From Hyphomicrobiales bacterium (GTDB lineage Bacteria; Pseudomonadota; Alphaproteobacteria; Rhizobiales; Xanthobacteraceae), in the NCBI GenBank assembly GCA_009377695.1, contig WHTP01000015.1:1-64000 (forward strand): a DNA stretch of 64,000 bases, given 5' to 3'. Under the pieces are notes generated by a model. That model did not search any database, had not been told where the DNA came from, and was given only the letters and a program-made list of their open reading frames with translations. Numbering within the stretch: position 1 is the stretch's first letter; every line of letters begins with the position of its first letter. This document shows positions 43,556 to 54,289 of the stretch, piece by piece. Position numbers and translations under genes: made by a program.

Positions 43556-43828
43556 CTATTTGGACGTCGTCTTCGGGCGCGCGACGCGCTTCCGAGGAGC
43601 TTTTGTTGCGGTCAGCGCCGCGCCAGCCACCGGCCCTTGGCCGGCACGCTTCTGCGAGGCGATAGTCTTGATCCGGGCGATGTCGCGGCGCACCTGACGG
43701 ACGCGCGACGTATTCTCGAGCTGGCCGGTTGCCCGCTGGAAACGCAGGTTGAACCGCTCCTTCTTGAGCTTCAGGAACTCGTCGTCGAGCTGGTCGGGAC
43801 TCATCGCCCTGAGATCGGCGGATTTCAT
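43556..43828 (-). CDS. rpmC: 50S ribosomal protein L29 with an extended basic C-terminus
   Basis: This 90-residue L29 starts [20 protein letters not shown] and carries the two-helix core [33 protein letters not shown]. Residues from about 60 are an extra lysine/alanine/proline-rich tail ending [16 protein letters not shown]29 is usually 63-70 residues. L29 lies beside the exit tunnel, so the tail could touch nascent chains or targeting factors. A second ATG sits immediately upstream. Confidence 0.94.
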   Translation of the reverse strand: MKSADLRAMSPDQLDDEFLKLKKERFNLRFQRATGQLENTSRVRQVRRDIARIKTIASQKRAGQGPVAGAALTATKAPRKRVARPKTTSK

Positions 43829-43838
43829 CATTCGGCTC

Positions 43839-44252
43839 CTACTCGGCGATGCGCTCGACGAAGCGCGTCTTGATCGGCAGCTTGGCGGCCGCCAGACCGA
43901 GCGACTCCCGCGCCAGAACGACCGACACGCCGTCGATCTCGAAAATGATGCGGCCGGGTTTGACGCGCGTGACCCAGTACTCCGGCGCGCCCTTGCCCGA
44001 GCCCATGCGCACTTCGAGCGGCTTCTTCGACACCGGCACGTCCGGGAACACCCGAATCCACACCCGCCCCGCACGCTTCATATGGCGCGTGAGCGCACGG
44101 CGCGCGGCTTCGAGCTGCCGAGCGGTGACGCGATCGGGCTCCAATGCCTTGAGCCCGAACTGGCCGAAGGCAAGGCTGTTGCCGGACGTGGCAATGCCCT
44201 TGATCCGGCCCTTGTGCGCCTTGCGGAACTTGGTGCGCTTCGGTTGCAGCAT
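43839..44252 (-). CDS. rplP: 50S ribosomal protein L16
   Basis: This 137-residue L16 starts [20 protein letters not shown] and contains [22 protein letters not shown] and [22 protein letters not shown], including the arginine near the peptidyl-transferase centre. Normal length and position. Confidence 0.98.
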   Translation of the reverse strand: MLQPKRTKFRKAHKGRIKGIATSGNSLAFGQFGLKALEPDRVTARQLEAARRALTRHMKRAGRVWIRVFPDVPVSKKPLEVRMGSGKGAPEYWVTRVKPGRIIFEIDGVSVVLARESLGLAAAKLPIKTRFVERIAE

Positions 44253-44287
44253 GGCTTACGCTCTTCTTTCCGAATCTCGTCTGTCGC

Positions 44288-44986
44288 TCAGGCGGCGTCG
44301 CGGCGCGGACGTCCCGCATCGCCTTCCGCCAGCTTCTTGTCCTGCGCCATCGGGTCGTGCTCCATGATCTCGCCCTTGAAGATCCAGACCTTGACGCCAC
44401 AGGTGCCGTAGGTGGTGAACGCGGTCGCCACGCCGTGGTCGACATCCGCGCGCAGCGTGTGCAGCGGCACGCGGCCTTCGCGATACCACTCCATGCGCGC
44501 GATCTCGGCGCCGCCAAGCCGCCCGCTGCAGTTGATGCGGATGCCGCCGGCACCGAGCCGGATCGCCGACTGCACCGCGCGCTTCATCGCGCGGCGGAAC
44601 GCGACGCGGCGCTCGAGCTGCTGCGCGATTGATTCCGCGACGAGCTGCGCATCGAGCTCGGGCTTGCGGATCTCGAGGATGTTGATGACGACGTCCGACT
44701 GCGTCAGCGCCGCAACCTTCTTGCGCAGCTTCTCGATGTCGGCGCCCTTCTTGCCGATGACCACGCCCGGACGCGCCGAGTGGATGGTGACGCGGCACTT
44801 CTTATGCGGACGCTCGATCACGATCTTCGAGACGGCGGCCTGCTTGAGCTCTTTGGCGAGTTCCTTGCGGATCGCCATGTCCTCGTGCAGCAGCTTGCCG
44901 TACTCGCCCTTGCCGGCGTACCAGCGCGAGTCCCAGGTGCGGTTGATACCGAGCCGCAAGCCGACCGGATTGACCTTCTGACCCAT
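44288..44986 (-). CDS. rpsC: 30S ribosomal protein S3
   Basis: This 232-residue S3 starts [20 protein letters not shown], has the KH domain [19 protein letters not shown] and the C-terminal half with [28 protein letters not shown]. Normal length, ending in a short basic tail GRPRRDAA. Confidence 0.98.
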   Translation of the reverse strand: MGQKVNPVGLRLGINRTWDSRWYAGKGEYGKLLHEDMAIRKELAKELKQAAVSKIVIERPHKKCRVTIHSARPGVVIGKKGADIEKLRKKVAALTQSDVVINILEIRKPELDAQLVAESIAQQLERRVAFRRAMKRAVQSAIRLGAGGIRINCSGRLGGAEIARMEWYREGRVPLHTLRADVDHGVATAFTTYGTCGVKVWIFKGEIMEHDPMAQDKKLAEGDAGRPRRDAA

Positions 44987-44996
44987 CGGTCCTCTC

Positions 44997-45380
44997 CTAC
45001 GACGCCGCAGCTTCGACCTGACGCACGACGATGGTCAGGTTCGAGAACGGCTTGAAAATTCGGCCGACACGGCCACGGCCGCGCGGGGTGGAACGCTTCA
45101 TCACGAGCGCCTTGCCGACGAACGCCTCGGAGACGACGAGATCGTCGACGTCGAGATCGTGGTTGTTCTCAGCATTGGCGATCGCCGACTCCAGGCACTT
45201 GCGCACGTCGCGCGCGATGCGCTTGCGCGAGAATTCGAGGTCGGCGAGCGCCATCGACACTTTCTTGCCGCGGATCAGGCCCGCGACCAGGTTGAGCTTC
45301 TGCGGGCTCACCCGCAGCATGCGGGCGACCGCTTTGGCTTCGCTATCGGACAGGCTGCGCTCGCGCTTTTTTTTGCTCAT
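44997..45380 (-). CDS. rplV: 50S ribosomal protein L22
   Basis: This 127-residue L22 starts [20 protein letters not shown] and contains [20 protein letters not shown] and the tunnel-lining hairpin segment [21 protein letters not shown]. Position and length are normal. The start is chosen by homology. Confidence 0.97.
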   Translation of the reverse strand: MSKKKRERSLSDSEAKAVARMLRVSPQKLNLVAGLIRGKKVSMALADLEFSRKRIARDVRKCLESAIANAENNHDLDVDDLVVSEAFVGKALVMKRSTPRGRGRVGRIFKPFSNLTIVVRQVEAAAS

Positions 45381-45391
45381 CGCACCTTGCC

Positions 45392-45700
45392 TCAACTCGC
45401 TGCCGGCGCGGACGAACCGCCGCCCGTACGCTTGGCCTTACGATCTGACGAATGACCGTAGAACATGCGCGTCGGCGCGAACTCGCCGAACTTGTGACCG
45501 ACCATCTCCTCGGTGACCATCACCGGAATGTGCTTCTGACCGTTATAGACGCCGAACGTGAGCCCGACGAATTGCGGCAGGATGGTCGAGCGCCGACTCC
45601 AGATCTTGATCATCTCGTGACGGCCGGACGCGCGCGAGGTTTCCGCCTTCTTAAGCAGATAACCGTCGACGAACGGGCCTTTCCAGACTGAACGCGCCAT
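45392..45700 (-). CDS. rpsS: 30S ribosomal protein S19
   Basis: This 102-residue S19 starts [20 protein letters not shown] and contains [20 protein letters not shown] and [20 protein letters not shown]. The last ten residues ([10 protein letters not shown]) exceed the usual 92. Standard position between rplB and rplV. Confidence 0.97.
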   Translation of the reverse strand: MARSVWKGPFVDGYLLKKAETSRASGRHEMIKIWSRRSTILPQFVGLTFGVYNGQKHIPVMVTEEMVGHKFGEFAPTRMFYGHSSDRKAKRTGGGSSAPAAS

Positions 45701-45720
45701 GGGTGCCTACCTTCCGGTGC

Positions 45721-46560
45721 CTACTTCTTTTTCTTCCGCGCGTGGCGGCTCGAAACGATGAACTTGTTGGTGGACTTGTTCTTACGGGTCTTCTTGCCCT
45801 TGGTCGGGAAGCCCCACGGCGTGACCGGATGCCGGCCGCCCGAGGTGCGGCCTTCACCGCCGCCGTGCGGATGGTCGATCGGGTTCATCGTGACCCCGCG
45901 GTTGTGTGGGCGCCAACCCATCCACCGCTTGCGGCCGGCCTTGCCGATCGAGGTATTCATGTTGTCGGGATTCGACACTGCCCCGATCGTGCCTACGCAG
46001 CGGCCATTCACGAGGCGCTGCTCGCCCGAATTGAGGCGCACGATCACGTAGTCGCCGTCACGGCCGACGATCTGCGCATAGGTGCCGGCGGAACGCGCGA
46101 TCTGTCCGCCCTTGCCGATCTTAAGCTCGATATTATGGACGATCGTGCCGATCGGGATATTGCCGAGCGGCATGGCATTGCCGGGCTTCACGTCGACATG
46201 TTCGCCGGCGACCACGGTATCGCCCGCGGCAAGGCGCTGCGGCGCGAGGATGTAGGCCTGCTCGCCGTCGGGATACTTGACCAGCGCAATGAAGGCGGTT
46301 CGGTTGGGATCGTATTCGATCCGCTCGACATGCGCCGGCGCGTCGTAGCGGCGCCGCTTGAAGTCGACGACGCGATAGGTCTTCTTATGGCCGCCTCCTC
46401 GGAAGCGCACCGTGGTACGGCCGTTATTGTTGCGGCCGCCTGATGAGTGCTTGCCTTCGGTCAGCGCCTTGATCGGCGCGCCGCGATGCAGCCCGGCACG
46501 GTCAACGATGACGAGCTGCCGCTGGCTCGGCGTGACCGGATTGAAGGTCTTGAGTGCCAT
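45721..46560 (-). CDS. rplB: 50S ribosomal protein L2
   Basis: This 279-residue L2 starts [20 protein letters not shown] and contains the peptidyl-transferase-region segment [20 protein letters not shown] and [15 protein letters not shown] at the end. Normal length. It follows rplW as in other S10 operons. Confidence 0.98.
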   Translation of the reverse strand: MALKTFNPVTPSQRQLVIVDRAGLHRGAPIKALTEGKHSSGGRNNNGRTTVRFRGGGHKKTYRVVDFKRRRYDAPAHVERIEYDPNRTAFIALVKYPDGEQAYILAPQRLAAGDTVVAGEHVDVKPGNAMPLGNIPIGTIVHNIELKIGKGGQIARSAGTYAQIVGRDGDYVIVRLNSGEQRLVNGRCVGTIGAVSNPDNMNTSIGKAGRKRWMGWRPHNRGVTMNPIDHPHGGGEGRTSGGRHPVTPWGFPTKGKKTRKNKSTNKFIVSSRHARKKKK

Positions 46561-46570
46561 CGTGCTCTCC

Positions 46571-46870
46571 TTACAGACCCGTGGTCACATCAATGGTGTG
46601 GCCCTCTTCGAGGGTCACGACCGCGCGCTTGGTGGGAGACTGGGTGCCGACGCTGCCGCGGAAGGCCTTAACCTTGCCCTTGCGGACGAGCGTGTTCACG
46701 CTCCTCACCTTGACGTCGAACAGCTTCTCAACCGCCTCCTTGATCTGCGGCTTCGTCGCCGTGCGCGCGACGCGGAACATCACCTGGTTCTTATCGGACG
46801 CCAGCGTCGCCTTTTCGGTGATAACCGGCGACAGAATGACGTCGTAGTGGCGCGGATCGCTCGTGCTCAT
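46571..46870 (-). CDS. rplW: 50S ribosomal protein L23
   Basis: This 99-residue L23 starts [20 protein letters not shown] and contains [26 protein letters not shown]. It sits at the tunnel exit and is the main contact for trigger factor and SRP. It overlaps rplD by four bases. Normal length. Confidence 0.97.
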   Translation of the reverse strand: MSTSDPRHYDVILSPVITEKATLASDKNQVMFRVARTATKPQIKEAVEKLFDVKVRSVNTLVRKGKVKAFRGSVGTQSPTKRAVVTLEEGHTIDVTTGL

Positions 46871-47490
46871 TTGAACCGCGCCTCCAGCGCTTCCAGCGCA
46901 GCCTTGGTCAGCACCAGCTGTTGCCGCCGCAAAATGTCGTACACGTTGATGCCCTGCACCGGCAGCACATCCACGTTCGGAATGTTGCGGGCGGCCTGGG
47001 CGAAGCCTACATCGACCGCCGCGCCGTCGATGATCAGCGCGTTCTTGAGGCCGAGTTTCTCGAAATTCGCGGCAAGCGCCTTGGTCTTGCCGCCCTCGAT
47101 GGTGGCTTTGTCAACGACGACAATGCCGCCATCCTTCGCCTTGGCCGAGAGAGCGTGCTTGAGCGCAAGCACCCGCACCTTCTTCGGCAGGCCGATCTCG
47201 TGGCTGCGCACCACCGGGCCGAACGAACGGCCGCCGCCGCGGAACAGGTTCACCTTCGCTGGACCGTGACGGGCCGAGCCGGTGCCCTTCTGGCGATACA
47301 TCTTCTTGCCGGTGCGATTGATCTCAGCGCGGTTCTTGACCTTGTGCGTGCCGGCGCGGCGCTTGGCGAGTTGCCAGGTGACGCAGCGCTGCAGGATGTC
47401 AGGACGTGGCTCGAGCCCGAAGATCGTATCCGGCAGGTCGACCGAACCCGACGCGTTTCCGTCCTCGAACGACATGACTTTCAGTTCCAT
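46867..47490 (-). CDS. rplD: 50S ribosomal protein L4
   Basis: This 207-residue L4 contains [26 protein letters not shown], the tunnel loop, and the [19 protein letters not shown] end. In enterobacteria L4 autoregulates the S10 operon; no equivalent leader structure was recognised here. Normal length. It starts two bases after rplC. Confidence 0.97.
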   Translation of the reverse strand: MELKVMSFEDGNASGSVDLPDTIFGLEPRPDILQRCVTWQLAKRRAGTHKVKNRAEINRTGKKMYRQKGTGSARHGPAKVNLFRGGGRSFGPVVRSHEIGLPKKVRVLALKHALSAKAKDGGIVVVDKATIEGGKTKALAANFEKLGLKNALIIDGAAVDVGFAQAARNIPNVDVLPVQGINVYDILRRQQLVLTKAALEALEARFK

Positions 47491-47491
47491 G

Positions 47492-48229
47492 TCACGCGCC
47501 CTCCTGCTCGAGCTTCGGACTGGTCGGTCCAGGCTCCTCTGCGGGGCCGCCGTCAGGCAGACGGAACTTGCCAGGCTTCGGTGCGTCCTTGGGCAATGAC
47601 TTCTTCACGGCATCACGCATCGTGATCCAGCCGCCCTTGGCGCCGGGCACCGCACCCTCAACCAGGATCAGGCCGCGCTCGACGTCAGTCTGCACCACCT
47701 TGAGATTGAGCGTGGTGACGCGGTCCACACCCATGTGACCGGGCATCTTCTTGTTCTTGAAAGTCTTGCCGGGATCCTGACGTCCGCCGGTCGAACCGAT
47801 CGAGCGGTGCGAGACCGAAACGCCGTGGCTGGCGCGCAGGCCGCCGAAATTCCAGCGCTTCATGCCGCCGGCGAAGCCTTTGCCGATCGAGGTGCCCGTC
47901 ACGTCAACGAACTGGCCGACGACGAAGTGGTCGGCCGTGATCTCGGCGCCAACCGGGATCATTTCCTTTTCATCGACGCGGAACTCGGCGAGCTTGCGCT
48001 TGGGCTCGACCTTAGCGACGGCGAAGTGCCCGCGCATGGCCTTGCCCACCGTGTTGGTGCGGCGCGTGCCGGCGCCGAGCTGAAGCGCGGCATAGCCGTT
48101 CTTGTCCTTGGTGCGGTGGCCGAGCACCTGGCAATTGGCCAGGCGCAGCACCGTCACCGGCACGTGCTCGCCGCCGTCGGTAAAGACGCGGGTCATCCCG
48201 ACTTTCTGAGCGATCACTCCGGAACGCAT
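47492..48229 (-). CDS. rplC: 50S ribosomal protein L3
   Basis: This 245-residue L3 starts [20 protein letters not shown] and contains [28 protein letters not shown], the loop near the peptidyl-transferase centre. The last 30 or so residues (rich in P, G and E) form a tail longer than in E. coli L3 (209) but seen in other alphaproteobacteria. Confidence 0.97.
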   Translation of the reverse strand: MRSGVIAQKVGMTRVFTDGGEHVPVTVLRLANCQVLGHRTKDKNGYAALQLGAGTRRTNTVGKAMRGHFAVAKVEPKRKLAEFRVDEKEMIPVGAEITADHFVVGQFVDVTGTSIGKGFAGGMKRWNFGGLRASHGVSVSHRSIGSTGGRQDPGKTFKNKKMPGHMGVDRVTTLNLKVVQTDVERGLILVEGAVPGAKGGWITMRDAVKKSLPKDAPKPGKFRLPDGGPAEEPGPTSPKLEQEGA

Positions 48230-48257
48230 GGTTGTTGTCCCTATCCTGCCGTCCGGC

Positions 48258-48566
48258 TCAGAGCTTGATCTCGACGTCGACGCCGGCGGCGAGGTCGAGC
48301 TTCATCAGCGCGTCCACCGTCTGCGGCGTCGGATCGACGATATCCAAGAGACGCTTGTGCGTGCGCATCTCAAACTGTTCGCGGCTCTTCTTGTCGATGT
48401 GCGGCGACCGGTTCACCGTGAACTTCTCGATCCGCGTCGGCAACGGGATCGGGCCGCGCACTTGCGCACCGGTGCGCTTGGCGGTCGCCACGATCTCGCG
48501 CGTCGACGCATCGAGAATGCGGTGATCGAACGCCTTGAGCCTGATCCTGATGTTCTGGCCGTTCAT
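48258..48566 (-). CDS. rpsJ: 30S ribosomal protein S10
   Basis: This 102-residue S10 starts [20 protein letters not shown] and contains [42 protein letters not shown]10 also binds NusB in antitermination. It is the first gene of the S10 operon, following tuf with a hairpin between. The start five codons downstream of a possible earlier ATG is set by homology. Confidence 0.98.
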   Translation of the reverse strand: MNGQNIRIRLKAFDHRILDASTREIVATAKRTGAQVRGPIPLPTRIEKFTVNRSPHIDKKSREQFEMRTHKRLLDIVDPTPQTVDALMKLDLAAGVDVEIKL

Positions 48567-48585
48567 GAATAATTGCTCCAAGGCA

Positions 48586-48609
48586 AGGGCCGCGGCGAAC
48601 CGCGGCCCT
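48586..48609 (-). promoter_or_regulatory. Perfect hairpin between tuf and rpsJ
   Basis: AGGGCCGCGG-CGAA-CCGCGGCCCT has a ten-base-pair stem and a four-base loop. It separates the str and S10 operons; in the RNA the following bases are TTGCCTTGG, so it might act as a weak terminator, attenuator or processing site. Confidence 0.6.
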
Positions 48610-48619
48610 CACACCTCAC

Positions 48620-49810
<1,191 letters not shown>

Positions 49811-49852
49811 GGGACTCTCCGTTCTGGTCCTCTGGGGGATTAATCTTGCGGG

Positions 49853-51925
49853 TTAGGCGAACTTGGCCTGGATCTCGGCGGCGACCGCCGAAGGCACCTG
49901 TTCGTAGTGGTCGAACTGCATGGTGAAGGTGGCGCGCCCTTGCGACATGGAGCGCAGGTTCGAGACATAGCCGAACATGTTGGCAAGCGGCACCATCGCA
50001 CTGACGACGTTGGCGTTGCCGCGCATGTCCTGGCCCTGGATCTGGCCGCGCCGCGAGTTGAGATCGCCGATCACCGAGCCGGTGTAGTCTTCGGGGGTGA
50101 CGACCTCGACCTTCATGATCGGCTCGAGCAGCACCGACTTGCCTTTCTGCAAGGCCTCGCGCAAAGCGGCGCGCGACGCGATTTCGAAGGCGAGCGCCGA
50201 CGAATCGACTTCGTGATAGGCGCCGTCGATCAGGGACACTTTCAGATCGACGACCGGGAAGCCCGCGAGCACGCCGGAGCCGAGGACCGACTCCAGCCCC
50301 TTCTCCACGCCCGGGATGTATTCCTTCGGAACGTTGCCACCGATGATCTTGCTTTCGAACACGAAGCCACCGCCCGGAGGCAGCGGCTCGGCGAGGATCT
50401 TAACGCGCGCGAACTGACCGGTGCCGCCGGTCTGCTTCTTGTGCACGTAGTCGACGGTCTCGGTCCTGGTGATCTTCTCGCGATAGGCAACCTGCGGCGC
50501 GCCGATGTTGGCTTCAACCTTGTAGGTGCGTTTGAGGATGTCGACTTTGATGTCGAGATGGAGTTCGCCCATCCCCTTGAGAATGGTCTGGCCGGATTCC
50601 TGGTCGGTATGGACGCGAAACGACGGGTCTTCAGCCACGAGCTTCGCCAGCGCGACGCCGAGCTTCTCCTGGTCGGCCTTCGACTTTGGCTCGATTGCGA
50701 TCTCGATAACCGGATCGGGGAATTCCATCTTCTCGAGGATTACCTGCTTCTGCGCATCGCAAAGCGTATCGCCGGTGCGGACTTCCTTGAGGCCAGCGAG
50801 GGCGACGATGTCGCCGGCATAGGCCTCCTTGATGTCCTCGCGATTGTTGGCGTGCATCAGCAGCATGCGGCCGATACGCTCCTTGCGTTCCTTGGTCGAG
50901 TTGACCACGCCGGTGCCGCTCTCGAGGCGGCCGGAATAGATGCGGGCGAAGGTGATGGTGCCGACGAACGGGTCGTCCATGATCTTGAATGCCAGCATCG
51001 CCAGCGGCTCCTTGTCGTCCGCATGGCGCACGACTTCTTCGCCCTTGGAATCGATGCCCTTGATCGGCGGCACATCCAGCGGCGACGGCAGATAGTCGAC
51101 CACCGCGTCAAGCAACGGCTGCACGCCCTTGTTCTTGAAGGCGGAGCCGCACAGCACCGGGAAGAAGGCGCCCGTGAGGACCGCCTTGCGAATGAGCTTC
51201 TTGAGCGTCGCCTCGTCCGGTTCCTTGCCTTCGAGGTAAGCGGTCATGGCGTCGTCATCGAGCTCGACCGCCGCCTCGATCATCTTCTCGCGATATTCCT
51301 TCGCCTGATCGAGCAGGTCGGCGGGAATCTCATCGTCGCGATACTTCGCGCCAAGCGATTCGTCGTCCCACACGACGGCCTTCATGCGCACCAGATCGAT
51401 GAGGCCCTTGAACTGATTCTCCGCGCCGATCGGAAGCTGGATCGCCACCGGCTTGGCGCCGAGACGGTCGACGATATCCGTCAGGCACTGGAAGAAGTCC
51501 GCGCCCACCTTGTCCATCTTGTTGGCGAAGACGATGCGCGGGACCTTGTACTTGTCGCCCTGGCGCCAGACCGTCTCAGTCTGCGGCTCCACGCCCTGAT
51601 TGGAATCGAGCACGCAGACGGCGCCGTCGAGTACGCGCAGTGAACGCTCCACCTCGATGGTGAAGTCCACGTGGCCGGGAGTGTCAATGATGTTCAGCCG
51701 CTTGCCATTCCAGTACGCGGTGGTCGCAGCCGAAGTGATGGTGATGCCGCGCTCCTGCTCCTGCTCCATGAAATCCATGGTCGCAGCGCCGTCGTGCACT
51801 TCGCCGATCTTATGGCTCTTGCCGGTGTAATAGAGAATCCGCTCGGTCGTCGTGGTCTTGCCGGCATCGATGTGCGCCATGATGCCGAAGTTGCGGTAGT
51901 TCTCGATGGGATGGGCGCGAGGCAT
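49853..51925 (-). CDS. fusA: Elongation factor G
   Basis: This 690-residue translocase starts [20 protein letters not shown] and has G1 AHIDAGKT, G3 DTPGHVDF and G4 NKMDKVGAD, then the later domains with [29 protein letters not shown] and [16 protein letters not shown]. Normal length. The start is set by homology; a 35-codon upstream extension overlaps rpsG spuriously. Confidence 0.98.
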   Translation of the reverse strand: MPRAHPIENYRNFGIMAHIDAGKTTTTERILYYTGKSHKIGEVHDGAATMDFMEQEQERGITITSAATTAYWNGKRLNIIDTPGHVDFTIEVERSLRVLDGAVCVLDSNQGVEPQTETVWRQGDKYKVPRIVFANKMDKVGADFFQCLTDIVDRLGAKPVAIQLPIGAENQFKGLIDLVRMKAVVWDDESLGAKYRDDEIPADLLDQAKEYREKMIEAAVELDDDAMTAYLEGKEPDEATLKKLIRKAVLTGAFFPVLCGSAFKNKGVQPLLDAVVDYLPSPLDVPPIKGIDSKGEEVVRHADDKEPLAMLAFKIMDDPFVGTITFARIYSGRLESGTGVVNSTKERKERIGRMLLMHANNREDIKEAYAGDIVALAGLKEVRTGDTLCDAQKQVILEKMEFPDPVIEIAIEPKSKADQEKLGVALAKLVAEDPSFRVHTDQESGQTILKGMGELHLDIKVDILKRTYKVEANIGAPQVAYREKITRTETVDYVHKKQTGGTGQFARVKILAEPLPPGGGFVFESKIIGGNVPKEYIPGVEKGLESVLGSGVLAGFPVVDLKVSLIDGAYHEVDSSALAFEIASRAALREALQKGKSVLLEPIMKVEVVTPEDYTGSVIGDLNSRRGQIQGQDMRGNANVVSAMVPLANMFGYVSNLRSMSQGRATFTMQFDHYEQVPSAVAAEIQAKFA

Positions 51926-51956
51926 AGCAAGATGTGTCCGTGTTGTTGGCTGTCCG

Positions 51957-52430
<474 letters not shown>

Positions 52431-52441
52431 CTATTCTCCGA

Positions 52442-52813
52442 TCACTTGGGCCGCTTGGCGCCGTATTTCGAACGCCGTTGCTTGCGGTTCTTGACGCCCT
52501 GCGTGTCGAGCACGCCGCGCAGGATGTGGTAGCGCACGCCTGGCAGGTCCTTCACGCGGCCGCCGCGGATCATGACCACCGAGTGCTCCTGGAGGTTATG
52601 GCCCTCACCCGGGATGTAGCCGATCACCTCGAAGCCGTTAGTCAGTCGAACTTTCGCGACCTTGCGCAACGCCGAGTTCGGCTTCTTCGGGGTCGTGGTG
52701 TAGACGCGGGTGCACACGCCGCGCTTCTGCGGCGATTGCTGCAGCGCCGGCACCGTGTTGCGCCCTTTCACCGGAGCCCGCGGCTTGCGGATCAACTGAT
52801 TGATCGTCGGCAT
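52442..52813 (-). CDS. rpsL: 30S ribosomal protein S12
   Basis: This 123-residue S12 starts [20 protein letters not shown] and contains [20 protein letters not shown], with lysine at the classical streptomycin-resistance position (wild-type form), and [20 protein letters not shown]. First gene of the str operon. Its leader contains a hairpin (52867-52916). Confidence 0.98.
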   Translation of the reverse strand: MPTINQLIRKPRAPVKGRNTVPALQQSPQKRGVCTRVYTTTPKKPNSALRKVAKVRLTNGFEVIGYIPGEGHNLQEHSVVMIRGGRVKDLPGVRYHILRGVLDTQGVKNRKQRRSKYGAKRPK

Positions 52814-53206
52814 CGATCGCCCAAATCCTTCATGTCCTAGGCGCGCTGGACCATTCCAACGCGCAAAACGGAAGAGCGCCGTGTCCGCTCCCGGTGCGGA
52901 TGGGCGCTTTTCCGTTCACAGAGGACCACGCGGTGGCGCCGCGCGGTCATGCCTTTCGTCTGACAGTCAAACGTCAGAGGCAGCGTTTGAGCTTCATTCC
53001 TCGAGGCTGGTGCCCTCCCGCCGCCGTCAACAAAGAAGCGTTTCGCCTCAATGACTTAGCCGGGTATCGGGTGTGCCGTTCCGAGCAAGCGAAGCTCACC
53101 GCCTGCCGAAAAGTGCGGCGTATGTATCGGCGCGGGGTTTCGAAGTCAAGGCAGATAGGGCCGAAAAATCGAGAGATTCTGCATTTCGGCGTGGCGTGCC
53201 GGGCGC
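52814..53206 (-). promoter_or_regulatory. Leader and promoter region of the str operon with a hairpin at 52867-52916
   Basis: These 393 bases hold no convincing gene. Nearest rpsL is an inverted repeat: GAACGGAAAAGCGCC and GGCGCTCTTCCGTTTT in RNA sense, around a 20-base GC-rich loop. A stem followed by a T-run so close to rpsL looks like an attenuator. Further upstream several TTGAC-like sequences occur, but no complete promoter could be assigned. Confidence 0.5.
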
Positions 53207-54289
53207 TCAACGCACCGGATTGGGCGCGGACTTGTCGGCAGCCTGGCCACCCGCCTCCAGGATCGCCGCGATCGAGCGGATCTGATTGCGGGCATAGACC
53301 GGCAGCCCGGCGCTAAGCGACTTGCCGCTGTTGAACGAGCTTTTGCCCAACAGGACCTGCGCCGGCACCAGGTTGCGCAGGACCGGTACCTTTGCGAACT
53401 GCTTTTGCTTTCCAAGCAGGTCCGATTCGATTGCCAGCGCGGTGAAGACGCTCACCACGGTCTTCGCGGAATCGGTCGGATGAGCTTGGAATATGGCCAG
53501 AAGCTTCCCGAATTGCATCGCCTGGTTGACGTAGAAGATGCTCTGCTCCAGTGCGCCGACGGGCGGCGTATCGAGTTGGGTCAGCTTGGCAAGCCCGAGC
53601 TCGTCGACCTCGGCCGCCGTCAGCACTGTCAGCTCGCTGTCGAATTCGAGCGTGTCGGAAATGCGCCGCGAGCCTTCCCTGATCTTGTTGGCAAGCTGGA
53701 TGCCAACCGGCAGCCGCCCCTCAAGCTTGTACGTCGAGCGCAGGCAGATCACGACCTCCCTGCCCTCACACCATTTCCGCTGCGGATGCTGGTTATGGAT
53801 CACCCTGGCCTCGCGTGGGCGGGCCGGGTCGTCAGCCGTTGCCATCTTGTGCTTGATGGCCGGATCAATCCGCTCGGCAAACGGAAGCGTCGCGAACTGC
53901 GCGAGATCGACCGATGCCGGGGGCCGCGACAGGACGAACCGCGCCTCCGCCACATACATGTGCAGCCGCTCGCGATAACGGCGGCGCGCGCCGTCAACGA
54001 TGATGTCGACATCAGGCTCGGCGTAGCCCGGATAGAGGCTGAGAAATTGCTGCTGGATCGGCCGCGCCTTCGCCCAATCCTCATAGCGAATGAACCCGAT
54101 CGCCGGGTCGACCAGATCGTCCGGCTTGTCGGAGAACGCAATCGACTTCGGCTTCATTTTCTCGACTGGAAGCTTCGTGACCGAAGGGGTTTCGACCAAC
54201 TCGAAATCCTGCGCCGTCGCCGGCGCTCCCGCGGAAAATGCCGCCAGCCCCGCCAGCAGGGCAACGGTTCCTAACACGCGCGCTGCCAT
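53207..54289 (-). CDS. Exported protein of unknown function
   Basis: This 360-residue protein has a signal peptide (VLGTVALLAGLAAFSAGAPATAQ) and a mature part of mixed alpha/beta character. Notable stretches are FIRYEDWAKARPIQQQFLSLYPGYAEPD, DGARRRYRERLHMYVAEARF and the CEGREVVICLRS pair of cysteines. I recognise no family. Its start overlaps the stop of the upstream penicillin-binding protein by one base (TGATG), so it is co-translated with a peptidoglycan synthase and may act in the cell envelope. Confidence 0.7.
   Translation of the reverse strand: MAARVLGTVALLAGLAAFSAGAPATAQDFELVETPSVTKLPVEKMKPKSIAFSDKPDDLVDPAIGFIRYEDWAKARPIQQQFLSLYPGYAEPDVDIIVDGARRRYRERLHMYVAEARFVLSRPPASVDLAQFATLPFAERIDPAIKHKMATADDPARPREARVIHNQHPQRKWCEGREVVICLRSTYKLEGRLPVGIQLANKIREGSRRISDTLEFDSELTVLTAAEVDELGLAKLTQLDTPPVGALEQSIFYVNQAMQFGKLLAIFQAHPTDSAKTVVSVFTALAIESDLLGKQKQFAKVPVLRNLVPAQVLLGKSSFNSGKSLSAGLPVYARNQIRSIAAILEAGGQAADKSAPNPVR

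Noticed and set aside
49907-51643. 578-codon plus-strand frame opposite fusA
   Set aside because: Antisense to elongation factor G; no independent support.
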